Assembly: GCA_027450205.1 (NCBI GenBank)
Contig: DAIDJL010000004.1
Span: 268,413 to 319,946 of the forward strand
Origin: Candidatus Parcubacteria bacterium
GTDB taxonomy: Bacteria > Patescibacteriota > Minisyncoccia > UBA6257 > 2-01-FULL-56-20
Length of the DNA stretch: 51,534 nt
Direction: 5' to 3'
Below are positions 1-8,091 of the stretch, piece after piece (the first letter of the stretch is position 1; each line of letters begins with the position of its first letter). The notes under the pieces were generated by a model, which saw nothing but the letters and a program-made list of their open reading frames with translations, did no database searches and was not told the origin of the DNA. The position numbers and the translations under genes are program-made.

Positions 1-432
1 CGGCTCAAAATAACTGTATACTCCCGGAACGTTAAGTTCGTCCACTCTTTGCGCCGCCGCGGGATCCGCTTTGTTTATTAAAAGCTCGTACTGGTCATTC
101 GGGCGGGAAAATATCTTTTTAAGGGAAGATACCGGCATGTTCAGTATCGGCGCGAATGTGGCTGCGGCTGTGGCAGGATCTTTGATCGCCGTCGGCACGG
201 CATAGATCACCGGAAACGGCTGGTCGATCGCTGCGGGCAGCGTATTGCCGTTCTTATCCGTAAAATAAATGGCGCCTCGGTTGGCGTTGTTGCTTGCGGC
301 AGCCGACTGTTCGGATTCCGCCTGGGCATAATAATAATCCCCTTTCACCAATTGCAGCTGATAAAGATGGAATCCTAAATACGTAAAGGCAAGTACGAGC
401 AATACGACTATTGTTGTGAAGCGATAGGCCAT
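1..432 (-). CDS. ftsI: FtsI/penicillin-binding protein 2-type transpeptidase, N-terminal part (runs off window)
   Basis: Minus-strand reading from ATG at 432 gives MAYRFTTIVVLLVLAFTYLGFHLYQLQLVKGDYYYAQAESEQSA...RGAIYFTDKNGNTLPAA; one TM helix plus FtsI-like N-terminus; directly after the FtsL-like gene in dcw order. Confidence 0.8.
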   Translation of the reverse strand, partial: MAYRFTTIVVLLVLAFTYLGFHLYQLQLVKGDYYYAQAESEQSAAASNNANRGAIYFTDKNGNTLPAAIDQPFPVIYAVPTAIKDPATAAATFAPILNMPVSSLKKIFSRPNDQYELLINKADPAAAQRVDELNVPGVYSYFEP

Positions 433-725
433 TGGTTATCTGTCGTGAAATATTGGGGATTCTTATCCTGTACCAGTCCGTCCGCGGATGCGAGCGATTG
501 AAAATCAGCCCCTCCTAATGTTGCGAGGACCTGGTTGCTCAATGCCGTGTTCTGCGCTCCGACCGCATCAAGCTTTGCTTTAAGGGAAATAATATTATGA
601 CTGAGATCTACCGTCTTATTATAAGCGATAACCAGCAAAAATGTCCCGCCGAGCAGCGCAACGACCAACAGCGCAATGACTGCGTTCAGAATGTTGATAT
701 GTTTTGTTGGTTGTATGAATGTCAT
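408..725 (-). CDS. FtsL-like cell-division protein
   Basis: Small single-TM plus coiled-coil protein between rsmH and ftsI. Confidence 0.6.
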   Translation of the reverse strand: MTFIQPTKHINILNAVIALLVVALLGGTFLLVIAYNKTVDLSHNIISLKAKLDAVGAQNTALSNQVLATLGGADFQSLASADGLVQDKNPQYFTTDNQWPIASQQ

Positions 726-747
726 TTTTATAATATGCGCTCTGCCT

Positions 748-1641
748 TTATATTATTTTTGCCGCTCTTATCTTTGCCGACCTGCTTCGTGGATTTTCTT
801 TTATTTCTTCCCGCGTCGCTCCGACCGGCTTCTTTGTAACGATCTCTATATTTGATCCCTTTGCCAATGATTGAAATGCCCGCTTTACGATCCCGTCTTC
901 CGCCGAATGGAAGGTTATGATCACCACCCGCCCGCCGTGCTTTAGAACTTCACTGAGGTTCTTTAATAACGTTTTAAGGTTCTCCAGCTCGCCGTTTGCG
1001 TAGATCCGGAACGCCTGGAATGTGCGCGTGGCCGGATCGATCCTGCCGTGCTCGTACCTTCCCGGCAGCACTTCTCGCACCACATCCGCCAATGCGCCTG
1101 CGGTCATGATCGGCTGACGCCGTCCGCGATCCTTGATCGCTTTCGCGATCTGCCGTGACATCCGCTCGCCGCCAAATTCATACATGATGTTCGCAAGCGC
1201 TTCCTCGCTCTCCTCGCGGAGGATCTGCCATACCGGCGTCCGCGAATCATCGTATGTCATAAGCAGCGGCTCGTTGCGCGCCGCCTCGCCAAAGCTGAAT
1301 CCCCTGCCTGACGCTTCAAGCTGTTCGCTGGAAAATCCAAGGTCGACCAACAACCCATCCGCTTTTTCGAGATCGTGTTCGCGCATGATCTCCGGAAGGT
1401 CGGCATAATTGCCGTGAAGCAGTGTTATATTTTTTTTGTCGGCAAATCGCTTTCGCGTCCGTTCAAGTAATTGCTCATCCCAATCGAGGCCAAGCAATTT
1501 CCCCTCCGGCCCGATCACCTCCGCGATCGCCGCGGCGTGTCCACCGCCATCCACCGTGCCGTCGATAATGAAATCTCCGGGCTGTGGATCTAAAAACGTC
1601 ATTACCTCATGTAAAAGAACTGGTGTGTGCACCGACTCCAT
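748..1641 (-). CDS. rsmH: 16S rRNA (cytosine1402-N4)-methyltransferase RsmH/MraW
   Basis: HTPVLLHEVMTFL...DGTVDGGGHAAAI...GLLVDLGFSSEQL...ITFHSAEDGIVKRAF motifs. Confidence 0.95.
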   Translation of the reverse strand: MESVHTPVLLHEVMTFLDPQPGDFIIDGTVDGGGHAAAIAEVIGPEGKLLGLDWDEQLLERTRKRFADKKNITLLHGNYADLPEIMREHDLEKADGLLVDLGFSSEQLEASGRGFSFGEAARNEPLLMTYDDSRTPVWQILREESEEALANIMYEFGGERMSRQIAKAIKDRGRRQPIMTAGALADVVREVLPGRYEHGRIDPATRTFQAFRIYANGELENLKTLLKNLSEVLKHGGRVVIITFHSAEDGIVKRAFQSLAKGSNIEIVTKKPVGATREEIKENPRSRSAKIRAAKII

Positions 1642-1643
1642 CG

Positions 1644-2075
1644 TTATATTCCCAACTCTCCTAATTGTTCGGCAATCGCCTCAGAGGAACTTTCAGTCTT
1701 GGTCTTATATGTGGACCACGCCGCCTCATCCCAGATCTCGATGCGATTATACAAACCTGCAACAACAACTTCTTTTTTTAAACCCGCATACTTTCGTAAA
1801 TAATCAGGGATCAATATCCTCCCCTGTGCATCCAATTCCACATCGCTCGCGCCGGCCATCATGAGCCGTGTGAACGCCCGCGAGTTCGCCTGTGCGAGCG
1901 GGAGCGCGATCAGCTTTGCCGCCAAGGCTTCCCATTCGTTATTCGCGAACACGAACAAACAGTTATCGATTCCGCGTGTGATGATAGCGCCCGCCGTTAA
2001 TTTATCGCGGAATTTTGCGGGGATCGCCATCCGGCCTTTGGGGTCCAAATTATGTTGGAATTCTCCTAATAACAT
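1644..2075 (-). CDS. mraZ: Transcriptional regulator MraZ
   Basis: MLLGEFQHNLDPKGRMAIPAKFRDKL ... DAQGRILIPDYLRKYAGL; upstream of rsmH. Confidence 0.95.
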   Translation of the reverse strand: MLLGEFQHNLDPKGRMAIPAKFRDKLTAGAIITRGIDNCLFVFANNEWEALAAKLIALPLAQANSRAFTRLMMAGASDVELDAQGRILIPDYLRKYAGLKKEVVVAGLYNRIEIWDEAAWSTYKTKTESSSEAIAEQLGELGI

Positions 2076-2106
2076 GAAAATAAGAGGTTTTATGGATGGT
2101 AAAAGT

Positions 2107-2187
2107 TATGCACAGAAAGAGGCAGTTATCCCCAGTTTCCTCCACAACCCACCACTTATATACAATTGTACTCCACTTCTACAACAA
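2107..2187 (-). promoter_or_regulatory. Candidate mraZ upstream region with repeated GTGG/TGGG boxes
   Basis: Minus strand: AAGTGGAGTACAATTGTATATAAGTGGTGGGTTGTGGAGGAAACTGGGGATAAC; MraZ is known to bind G-rich repeats upstream of its own gene. Confidence 0.35.
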
Positions 2188-2359
2188 GTCAAAATATCCC
2201 CTATCCAGGAGCTATTAGCCAATTAAGCATTGATTTTGCTGAATTTTTAAAGCCTAAATCGGTAAACGATCAAAAGATATGCACAGTTATAACTATTTCT
2301 AAAAAAATCTTAATTCCCCACTCTCTACTATCGTGCTAGACTTCGGTCAGGAGGTTAGG

Positions 2360-2959
2360 ATGAAACGATCAGTCGCTCTGCTTCTGTTGTTCTTTTCAAC
2401 CATCACCTGCGCCGCCGCGTCCGAATGCAACCAGGAGCTTCCGGGAAGCGTCCCGCTGGAAACCGGGCACCGCGCCTACGCGACGCTCGAAGCATTACAA
2501 CATCTGGCAACCGGCCACGTTGAAATCATCCAGCTCTGCGTTCTCAAAGATCAAGACGCTTCAGTGATCGAATGCGTACAAATGAATGGAAAAGCGATCG
2601 GTGGTTCAAGAGTTATCTTTGACAGTTTTTCGGATGACGCCCTGAAAGGCGCGCTTGCCCATGAACTCGGACACTTGAGGAGAAATGTTTGTTCTTCCAT
2701 CCGGAATCCGCGAATGCTGGAATGGGAGGATAAGATGGCAGACGCTTTCGCCATCGCTCTCGTAGGGCCCGAAATACTCCGGACAACGTACATTGAATAT
2801 ACGGGAGATGAGGCCCTGGTCAACAGGAGGATCTCTCGGGCGCAAAAGATCCTTAAGCAATACCCCGCCGCGTTTCGTATCAACGCGGCGGTTTTTTGTG
2901 GGCGTTGCAGGGATCGGACCTGCGACCTCTCCGATGTGAACGGAACGCTCTACCACTGA
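2360..2959 (+). CDS. Secreted M48-like zinc metalloprotease (ORF as read continues past its terminator)
   Basis: Start at ATG 2360 behind AGGAGG; signal peptide MKRSVALLLLFFSTITCAAAS; HELGH plus downstream EWEDKMADAFA; C-terminus GRCRDRTCDLSDVNGTLYH is translated antisense tRNA. Confidence 0.65.
   Translation: MKRSVALLLLFFSTITCAAASECNQELPGSVPLETGHRAYATLEALQHLATGHVEIIQLCVLKDQDASVIECVQMNGKAIGGSRVIFDSFSDDALKGALAHELGHLRRNVCSSIRNPRMLEWEDKMADAFAIALVGPEILRTTYIEYTGDEALVNRRISRAQKILKQYPAAFRINAAVFCGRCRDRTCDLSDVNGTLYH
2865..2897 (+). terminator. Intrinsic terminator CCGCCGCG-N11-CGCGGCGG-T6
   Basis: 8-bp GC stem followed by TTTTTT. Confidence 0.85.
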
Positions 2960-2970
2960 GCTAAACGCCC
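2899..2970 (-). tRNA. tRNA-Val(CAC)
   Basis: Cloverleaf GGGCGTT...GTTCCGTTCACATCGGAGAGG...AACGCCC-A; anticodon CAC; no encoded CCA. Confidence 0.9.
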
Positions 2971-3016
2971 TTTGCAAAGTTATAGTAAGCCACTTTTTCT
3001 TTCTTTTCAACTACAG

Positions 3017-3099
3017 AAAAACAAAGAGGCCCCTTCTTTTTAGACGGTCACGTTCCTACGTGGCATTTCCGTCTAAAAAGAAGGGGCCTCTTTGTTTTT
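3017..3099 (-). terminator. Long hairpin after rplL: 31-bp perfect arms, 21-nt apical segment
   Basis: 3017-3047 is the exact reverse complement of 3069-3099; apical TCACGTTCCTACGTGGCATTT contains CACGT/ACGTG. Confidence 0.9.
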
Positions 3100-3466
3100 A
3101 TTCAATGACCGCTTCTCCTCCTGCCTCCGTGATCTTTTTCTTGATCTCTTCGGCCTCCTCTTTCTTGACGCCTTCCTTGATCGGTTTCGGCGCGCCGTCC
3201 ACGAGGTCCTTCGCCTCCTTGAGGCCGAGGGTCGTCACTTCGCGCACGACCTTGATGACGTTGAGCTTGCTCGCTCCGCCGGATTTGAGGATGACGTTGA
3301 ACGCCGTCTTCTCTTCTGCCGCAGCGCCGGCTCCCGCACCACCGCCTGCCGCCACCGGAGCCGCAGCAGAGATGCCGAACTTCTCTTCCAGCTTCTTCAC
3401 GAGCTCCGCGAGCTCAACCACCGTGAGAGACTCTATTTTTGAAATGAGATCGTCGTAATTTGCCAT
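3098..3466 (-). CDS. rplL: Ribosomal protein bL12 (L7/L12)
   Basis: [16 protein letters not shown]...EKTAFNVIL...[34 protein letters not shown]-type sequence. Confidence 0.98.
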   Translation of the reverse strand: MANYDDLISKIESLTVVELAELVKKLEEKFGISAAAPVAAGGGAGAGAAAEEKTAFNVILKSGGASKLNVIKVVREVTTLGLKEAKDLVDGAPKPIKEGVKKEEAEEIKKKITEAGGEAVIE

Positions 3467-3470
3467 TGTT

Positions 3471-4139
3471 TTATTGTGCTTGCGTTAGCTCGACCTTTTC
3501 ATCGGGATTTTCGGTATCAGTGGAAGTAGTAGGGGCTGGGGCTGCGGGTTCCGCAACCGGTTCCGGCGCGGACGGCGCCGCGGGTGTCGGCGATTCGGCT
3601 ACGGGCTGAGCCGCGGCTCCGCCGCCCATCTTGGATTTCTCGTCCAGGATGTATAAGAACGAACGGATCGGCGCCGCGAGCATGCCAAGCAATTGTGCCA
3701 GCACGATCTCGCGCGGCGGAAGCTTGCCGATATAGATGATCTGTTCCGCGTCCATCGGCGCCTTGCCGGTGATATTGTAGCCCGCAAGGATCTTCTTTAT
3801 CCAGATATCCTTCGCCTCGCCTTCGGAAACCTCCATGCCCGAGAAAAACTTGAATGCCGGGCCCGCAATGTGTTCGCTGTCCACTTCCGAGAAGATCGTG
3901 CCGACGGACGTTTTGAACTGCTTCAGGTCAATGTCAATTCCCTTTTCCTTCAAAAGAATGCCGAGGATACGCTTTTTGATGACAAGAAAATTCGCGCCTG
4001 ACTTTTTGAGCTCAATGCGCAGCTTGCGGAGATTCTCTGCGGTTATCTTGGTGAAGTCGGCAAAAATGAGCGCCTGGCTTTTATCAAAAAGCTCGCGTGC
4101 ATGCGCCAATTCAGTTTCTTTCTGTGCCCGTGTTTTCAT
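3471..4139 (-). CDS. rplJ: Ribosomal protein uL10 with Ala/Pro/Thr-rich C-terminal extension
   Basis: [55 protein letters not shown]; tail [36 protein letters not shown]. Confidence 0.95.
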   Translation of the reverse strand: MKTRAQKETELAHARELFDKSQALIFADFTKITAENLRKLRIELKKSGANFLVIKKRILGILLKEKGIDIDLKQFKTSVGTIFSEVDSEHIAGPAFKFFSGMEVSEGEAKDIWIKKILAGYNITGKAPMDAEQIIYIGKLPPREIVLAQLLGMLAAPIRSFLYILDEKSKMGGGAAAQPVAESPTPAAPSAPEPVAEPAAPAPTTSTDTENPDEKVELTQAQ

Positions 4140-4173
4140 AATGGTTATTTAATGTTTTATTACCCCTTTAAAA

Positions 4174-4290
4174 ACAAAAACGGCCGTTCCAAGGCCGCGA
4201 GCAATGATCAAAACGCTGGGGTTTCATCACTCCTCTCACAGGGTTTTTATATGCCCCGCCGCCGAGACAAAACCTGTGGTCTTTGGAATT
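4174..4290 (-). promoter_or_regulatory. L10-type ribosomal leader ending in an intrinsic terminator (attenuator)
   Basis: Minus: CCAAAGACCACAGGTTTTGTCTCGG ... GCGGCCTTGGAACGGCCGTTTTTG, between the rplJ promoter and rplJ. Confidence 0.7.
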
Positions 4291-4296
4291 GGTTCA

Positions 4297-4324
4297 AGTA
4301 TAGCGGAAACCCGAAATTTGTCAA
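4297..4324 (-). promoter_or_regulatory. rplJ promoter TTGACA-N16-TATACT
   Basis: -35 at 4319-4324, -10 at 4297-4302. Confidence 0.8.
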
Positions 4325-4348
4325 CTGTTTTAGATGTATAATGATCAT

Positions 4349-5077
4349 ATGAACAAAATAGGCTTGGCCATCGTTTTCATCCTGGTCATAGCAATGCTTA
4401 CCGCCGGGATCATGTACTTTGTGAATTCCGGTGGTCCGAATGGCGCTATATTGCCTTCTGGTTCTACCGGTAGTTCGTCAGGCGGAACACCGATACTCGT
4501 TTTAGGGGCGCCAAGCAGCACCGCGCCCGCGGGAGATCAAAGCGTTTCCGACGGAACGATAACCATCACCTATCCGACCTCGGAATTCGGGCTTGCCACC
4601 ACGCAACAACAAATACTGGTGCGATCGTACATCCCTCCATGCGACGCCAATCTCACCTATTGCCTCTACTACATCGGCAACGCATATCAGGGCACCAACT
4701 TTGACAGTGCGGGCATCCGCATAGAAAAGCGTACCGACCTCGCGACGGTGAACGCGTGCCTCACCGCCCCGCCGAGCGGCTTCGCAAACTTTACCCCGAC
4801 GAGCACCGCTGCCTCCGATTATTCCGTGAGCGAGTTCAGCCCGATCGGCAACGCCGGCGCCGGCCATTTTTCAAAAGGCACGCTCTACCGGTTGGCATAT
4901 AACGGCACATGTTACGAATTCGAGACGCGCATCGGGCAAAGCCAGTTCGCCAATTATCCGTCAGGCACGATCCAGCAGTTTACCGATGCCGATCAGGCCA
5001 GCCTCGCGGCGGAGATACAAAACATTCTGGATGGAATAACGCTCCCATCGGGAGAAACCGTGGTTTTTCCGAACTGA
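4349..5077 (+). CDS. Membrane-anchored/exported protein of unknown function
   Basis: MNKIGLAIVFILVIAMLTAGIMYFV TM anchor; ATG 6 nt after TATAAT (4337-4342). Confidence 0.75.
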   Translation: MNKIGLAIVFILVIAMLTAGIMYFVNSGGPNGAILPSGSTGSSSGGTPILVLGAPSSTAPAGDQSVSDGTITITYPTSEFGLATTQQQILVRSYIPPCDANLTYCLYYIGNAYQGTNFDSAGIRIEKRTDLATVNACLTAPPSGFANFTPTSTAASDYSVSEFSPIGNAGAGHFSKGTLYRLAYNGTCYEFETRIGQSQFANYPSGTIQQFTDADQASLAAEIQNILDGITLPSGETVVFPN

Positions 5078-5101
5078 TTCATGGCATCGCGCCACACTGC
5101 C

Positions 5102-5368
5102 TTATATGGCGGCGTATACGCAGTCACCCTCCCGCACCCGCTCGCTCACCCTTACGCCGACCTCCTCGCCTTCTTTCGCGAACATGATCTTATGATGGTC
5201 ATATTCCATTGAATCAATGTCTTCTTCGAAATCGGTCGTCGCTCCAAGGAACTGGACATGCGCGCCGAGCGGCAGGTCACCTTTGCACCGTATGACGGCA
5301 ACGTGCGGATGCCCATAATAATGGACGACCGTGCCGACAACTTTCGGCTCCTTTTTGGTTTCAGTCAT
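5102..5368 (-). CDS. Small translation-factor-like beta-barrel protein
   Basis: KVVGTVVHYYGHPHVAVIRCKGDLPLGAHVQFLGATTDFEEDIDSMEYDHHKI resembles the EF-Tu domain II-like family. Confidence 0.6.
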   Translation of the reverse strand: MTETKKEPKVVGTVVHYYGHPHVAVIRCKGDLPLGAHVQFLGATTDFEEDIDSMEYDHHKIMFAKEGEEVGVRVSERVREGDCVYAAI

Positions 5369-5858
5369 ATATATAGGCAATGGTATGTTTTTTATCGACC
5401 TTTTGCATGAGTGCAAAGAGGCGGCGCTGGAGGATCCTGCGAAAGATATTTTCTCGCGTCACAATGCCCACAAGTTTGCCATGGTCAAGTACCGGCAATC
5501 GATGAAGACCATGCGCAAGCAATAATCCCCCTGCACGGAGGATGGGCGCATCAACATCCACCGTAATGGCCGGACTCTGCATATATTTTACGATCGGTTC
5601 ATGGCGAAGCTCGCTCATGCGCTCTTCCTGTTCCTCCTGGTCACGATAGGCTTGCGGGTCCGCAAGATATTCCCGATAGAGCGGAAACATCGCCCGAAAG
5701 AGGTCTTTTTCGGATAAAATACCGACCAGCTCGCCCCGGGCGTTAACGACGGGGGCCCCGCTGATGTTGTTGCCATATAAAATCCGGGCCGCCTCCTCGT
5801 AGCTCGTTTCCGGCGAGACAGTGACCACTTGATGGATCATGATATTGCGAACTTTCAT
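5361..5858 (-). CDS. CBS-domain-pair protein
   Basis: MKVRNIMIHQVVTVSPETSYEEAARILYGNNISGAPVVNARGELVGILSEKDL ... LPVLDHGKLVGIVTRENI. Confidence 0.9.
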   Translation of the reverse strand: MKVRNIMIHQVVTVSPETSYEEAARILYGNNISGAPVVNARGELVGILSEKDLFRAMFPLYREYLADPQAYRDQEEQEERMSELRHEPIVKYMQSPAITVDVDAPILRAGGLLLAHGLHRLPVLDHGKLVGIVTRENIFRRILQRRLFALMQKVDKKHTIAYIYD

Positions 5859-6024
5859 GGTTATGCTTGAATCGGTTATTATGCATGGCCTTTTAGGACA
5901 TCATATACTGCTACCTTCCTATCGCAAGGATTATTACCGATTTTTTGCCAAACAACGATCCCGCCCCGCGATACAAGCGATCATGGGGCGCCATATTCCG
6001 ACGGCTTCGTCGTCGGATACCAAC

Positions 6025-6777
6025 CTATGCGGGCCGGTCAAGCGTCCCGCCGCTCCGAAGCCACAAGCTTTCAAAGAAAATTTCCATCGTATGGTGGATA
6101 TCCTCGTCTTCGATCAATACGCCCGTGGCAGATTTTGACTTGACGGAGATGATCGCCGTCCTATTGCCGTAGATAAAATTTGTATTTGCCACAGTGACGC
6201 CCCCGGGAAGAAATTGGGTGACGCGCATATCTCCGGCGTCCCGATCCTTTAACTCAAGCGACATTTTTGTTTTTGGCGTCAGCAAGCGGATGCTGAGATA
6301 ATGCTCTTTACGCGTTTTTATAAACTCGTCCAAGAACGGTTTGCCGAGCAGCCCCACCCAATCATCCCACGATATGACCGCAAACACATGATTTTTCGTC
6401 TCAATGATATCGTCCATGATCTGCCTGATTCCTTCAACGCCGGAAAAGGCGCGCATTATCGGCGGCGGGACGGCGGATCGCCGCATAGATTGCAGCTCTG
6501 GCAATAACGTCTTGAGTATCGCCTGGCGCGTATGGATCACCGCCATGAACCGTTCCGGATTTTCCGCCGCCCAGATCTTCCTGCGTCCTTTGAGATACGC
6601 GCTCATCAACCCCTTTTTTTGGAGCGACTCGATGACGGACGCGACCGTCGTGCGCGCCAGCTTTGCCCGTTCCGCGATCTCCGTCTCGGTACTGCTGCCA
6701 AGCTCAAGCGCAGCCAAATACACCGTCGCCTCATGCGGCGAGTAGCCAAGCTGCTCGATAAGCGTACGAACATTCAT
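6025..6777 (-). CDS. TrmB-family HTH transcriptional regulator
   Basis: LIEQLGYSPHEATVYLAALELGSSTETEIAERAKLARTTVASVIESLQKKGLM plus C-terminal PLD-like sensor region. Confidence 0.85.
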   Translation of the reverse strand: MNVRTLIEQLGYSPHEATVYLAALELGSSTETEIAERAKLARTTVASVIESLQKKGLMSAYLKGRRKIWAAENPERFMAVIHTRQAILKTLLPELQSMRRSAVPPPIMRAFSGVEGIRQIMDDIIETKNHVFAVISWDDWVGLLGKPFLDEFIKTRKEHYLSIRLLTPKTKMSLELKDRDAGDMRVTQFLPGGVTVANTNFIYGNRTAIISVKSKSATGVLIEDEDIHHTMEIFFESLWLRSGGTLDRPA

Positions 6778-6896
6778 TGTCTTACACTCCCAGTATACAC
6801 CCGCGCAACGACCAGTTCGTCGTCATATTCTTATAATAATTAGTGCCCGTGAGTTAATTTTTGCCCAGAAAGACAGGTGTCCCGGCCTTCAACAGG

Positions 6897-7037
6897 CTAT
6901 CCCCTCCTTATTAACACTTCTTTATTGGCAACCGTAAAAAGCAACGCACAATTGATGTTGGGTTTGCCCTCGCCGTTCTTTGAGAAGGCAAGGCTTCTGA
7001 TCAAATAAGGCTTTTTATCACGTGCCCATATATGCAT
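6897..7037 (-). CDS. Possible 46-aa protein MHIWARDKKPYLIRSLAFSKNGEGKPNINCALLFTVANKEVLIRRG
   Basis: ORF below the track cutoff in an otherwise empty 300-bp region; protein-like composition; no clear promoter or SD. Confidence 0.3.
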   Translation of the reverse strand: MHIWARDKKPYLIRSLAFSKNGEGKPNINCALLFTVANKEVLIRRG

Positions 7038-7146
7038 CCATCCGTGGATGATGCTGCGGGCCGATCATTGATAACCCAGCGGAAGTCATCCCTTCGCACC
7101 CGTGCGCCGATTATGGGACGGCCGCACGAATTCGCAGACGGGCGAG

Positions 7147-7187
7147 CCCAACAAAAAAACCTTTTTGAGAAAGGTTTTTTTGTTGGG
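7147..7187 (-). terminator. Terminator downstream of tRNA-Trp (17-bp arms, A7/T7 tract)
   Basis: cccaacaaaaaaacctt / aaggtttttttgttggg. Confidence 0.85.
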
Positions 7188-7201
7188 AAAACGTAGATTT
7201 G

Positions 7202-7272
7202 CGGGGGCTGAAGGAGTCGGACCTTCGACAAGCGTTTTGGAGACGCTTATTATACCGTTTAACTAAGCCCCC
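7202..7272 (-). tRNA. tRNA-Trp(CCA)
   Basis: GGGGGCT...AGCGT-CTCCAAA-ACGCT...AGCCCCC-G. Confidence 0.9.
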
Positions 7273-7358
7273 TTTTTCATCTTTACTATTTTAATACAAA
7301 TTTAAAAAATGCGCCTGTCCTTGATAGGGGCGCGCGCATTTTCCTTCCTGAGCAGTCG

Positions 7359-7538
7359 TTACTTTCCTGTGATCCGCGCCTCTTTATGCAATGTTTTGAC
7401 GCGGCACCATTCGCAAAACTTCTGAAGCTCGATCTTTCGCTCCACCAATTTCTTGTTTTTATTGGTGTAATAATTACGGCGTTTGCAAACGCTGCAACGC
7501 ATCGTGATCAACCTGTCGGCATGCTTTATCTTGGCCAT
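7359..7538 (-). CDS. rpmG: Ribosomal protein bL33 (zinc-ribbon form)
   Basis: MAKIKHADRLITMRCSVCKRRNYYTNKNKK...LQKFCEWCRVKTLHKEARI; ATG 7 nt after TATCAT. Confidence 0.93.
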   Translation of the reverse strand: MAKIKHADRLITMRCSVCKRRNYYTNKNKKLVERKIELQKFCEWCRVKTLHKEARITGK

Positions 7539-7681
7539 GGGAACGATGATACTATATTCCTTTAAAAAACGCAACGGCAGGCCGTTTTAGACAGTTTTAA
7601 TCACTGATCTGGTATGCTTCACCCAAATCAAGAAACTAAAGGTCGTGATTTTACCATATAAAATAAGCCACTACACCGACA

Positions 7682-7756
7682 ATGAGCGCACTTTTTTTCT
7701 GGCTGTCGTTCCTTGCGGCCATCATCAAAGCGGTCCTTCCATTCCTGCATGGGTGA
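7682..7756 (+). CDS. Candidate 24-aa hydrophobic peptide MSALFFWLSFLAAIIKAVLPFLHG
   Basis: Short ORF ending 1 nt before a 36-bp perfect palindrome terminator; below the track cutoff. Confidence 0.4.
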   Translation: MSALFFWLSFLAAIIKAVLPFLHG

Positions 7757-7757
7757 T

Positions 7758-7798
7758 ATGGTCCCCGCACCGCCATGGCGGTGCGGGGACCATTTTTT
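7758..7798 (+). terminator. Perfect 36-bp palindrome plus T6
   Basis: atggtccccgcaccgccatggcggtgcggggaccat then ttttt. Confidence 0.85.
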
Positions 7799-7802
7799 GC
7801 TG

Positions 7803-8091
7803 AGCCGTTGGCCGGAATTGAACCGGCGACCTACTCCTTCATTAATACCTCAGTTTCGCACAAAAACGCTTATATGAGGATTAGACTGTATCTTACGCAT
7901 ACCGCCCATGCGGCGCAGCGTCCCTTGTCAGTCGTTCGGGCGAAAGCCACGTGCCATTCGCGGTTTCGCCACGGTCTCTGCCATTTCTGGCCTTTGACCG
8001 TAATTCGGGGCTCGCGGATGGGTTTCCCCTTCCGTGGGCATGACCCTGTGGGTCCACCATGGAGTTGCTCTACCAGCTGAGCTACAACGGC
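7803..8091 (-). tRNA. tRNA-Thr(GGU) interrupted by a group I intron
   Basis: Exons GCCGTTGTAGCTCAGCTGGTAGAGCAACTCCATGGT and AAGGAGTAGGTCGCCGGTTCAATTCCGGCCAACGGC-T rejoin into a complete cloverleaf with loop AT-GGT-AA. Confidence 0.9.
7840..8055 (-). other. Group I intron, 216 nt, inserted after tRNA position 36
   Basis: 5' exon ends in U; P1 CAUGGU pairs with intronic GUCAUG giving a terminal U.G; intron ends in G; conserved segment AAGATACAGTCTAA (P7-type) near the 3' end. Confidence 0.88.

Noticed and set aside
2105-2113. TTATGCACA, DnaA-box-like, near mraZ (also a weaker ATATGCACA near 2275)
   Set aside because: Isolated matches without a cluster, AT-rich unwinding region or dnaA/dnaN neighbours; not enough to call an origin.
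6850-7140. Tested as RNase P, tmRNA or SRP RNA
   Set aside because: No conserved signature of these RNAs found on either strand; left as an unexplained gap with a weak 46-aa ORF.
7001-7231. 76-aa minus ORF overlapping the tRNA-Trp terminator
   Set aside because: Covers tRNA-Trp 3' end and terminator; sequence does not look protein-like.
7775-8080. 101-aa + strand ORF over tRNA-Thr and its intron
   Set aside because: Antisense translation of tRNA exons and the group I intron.
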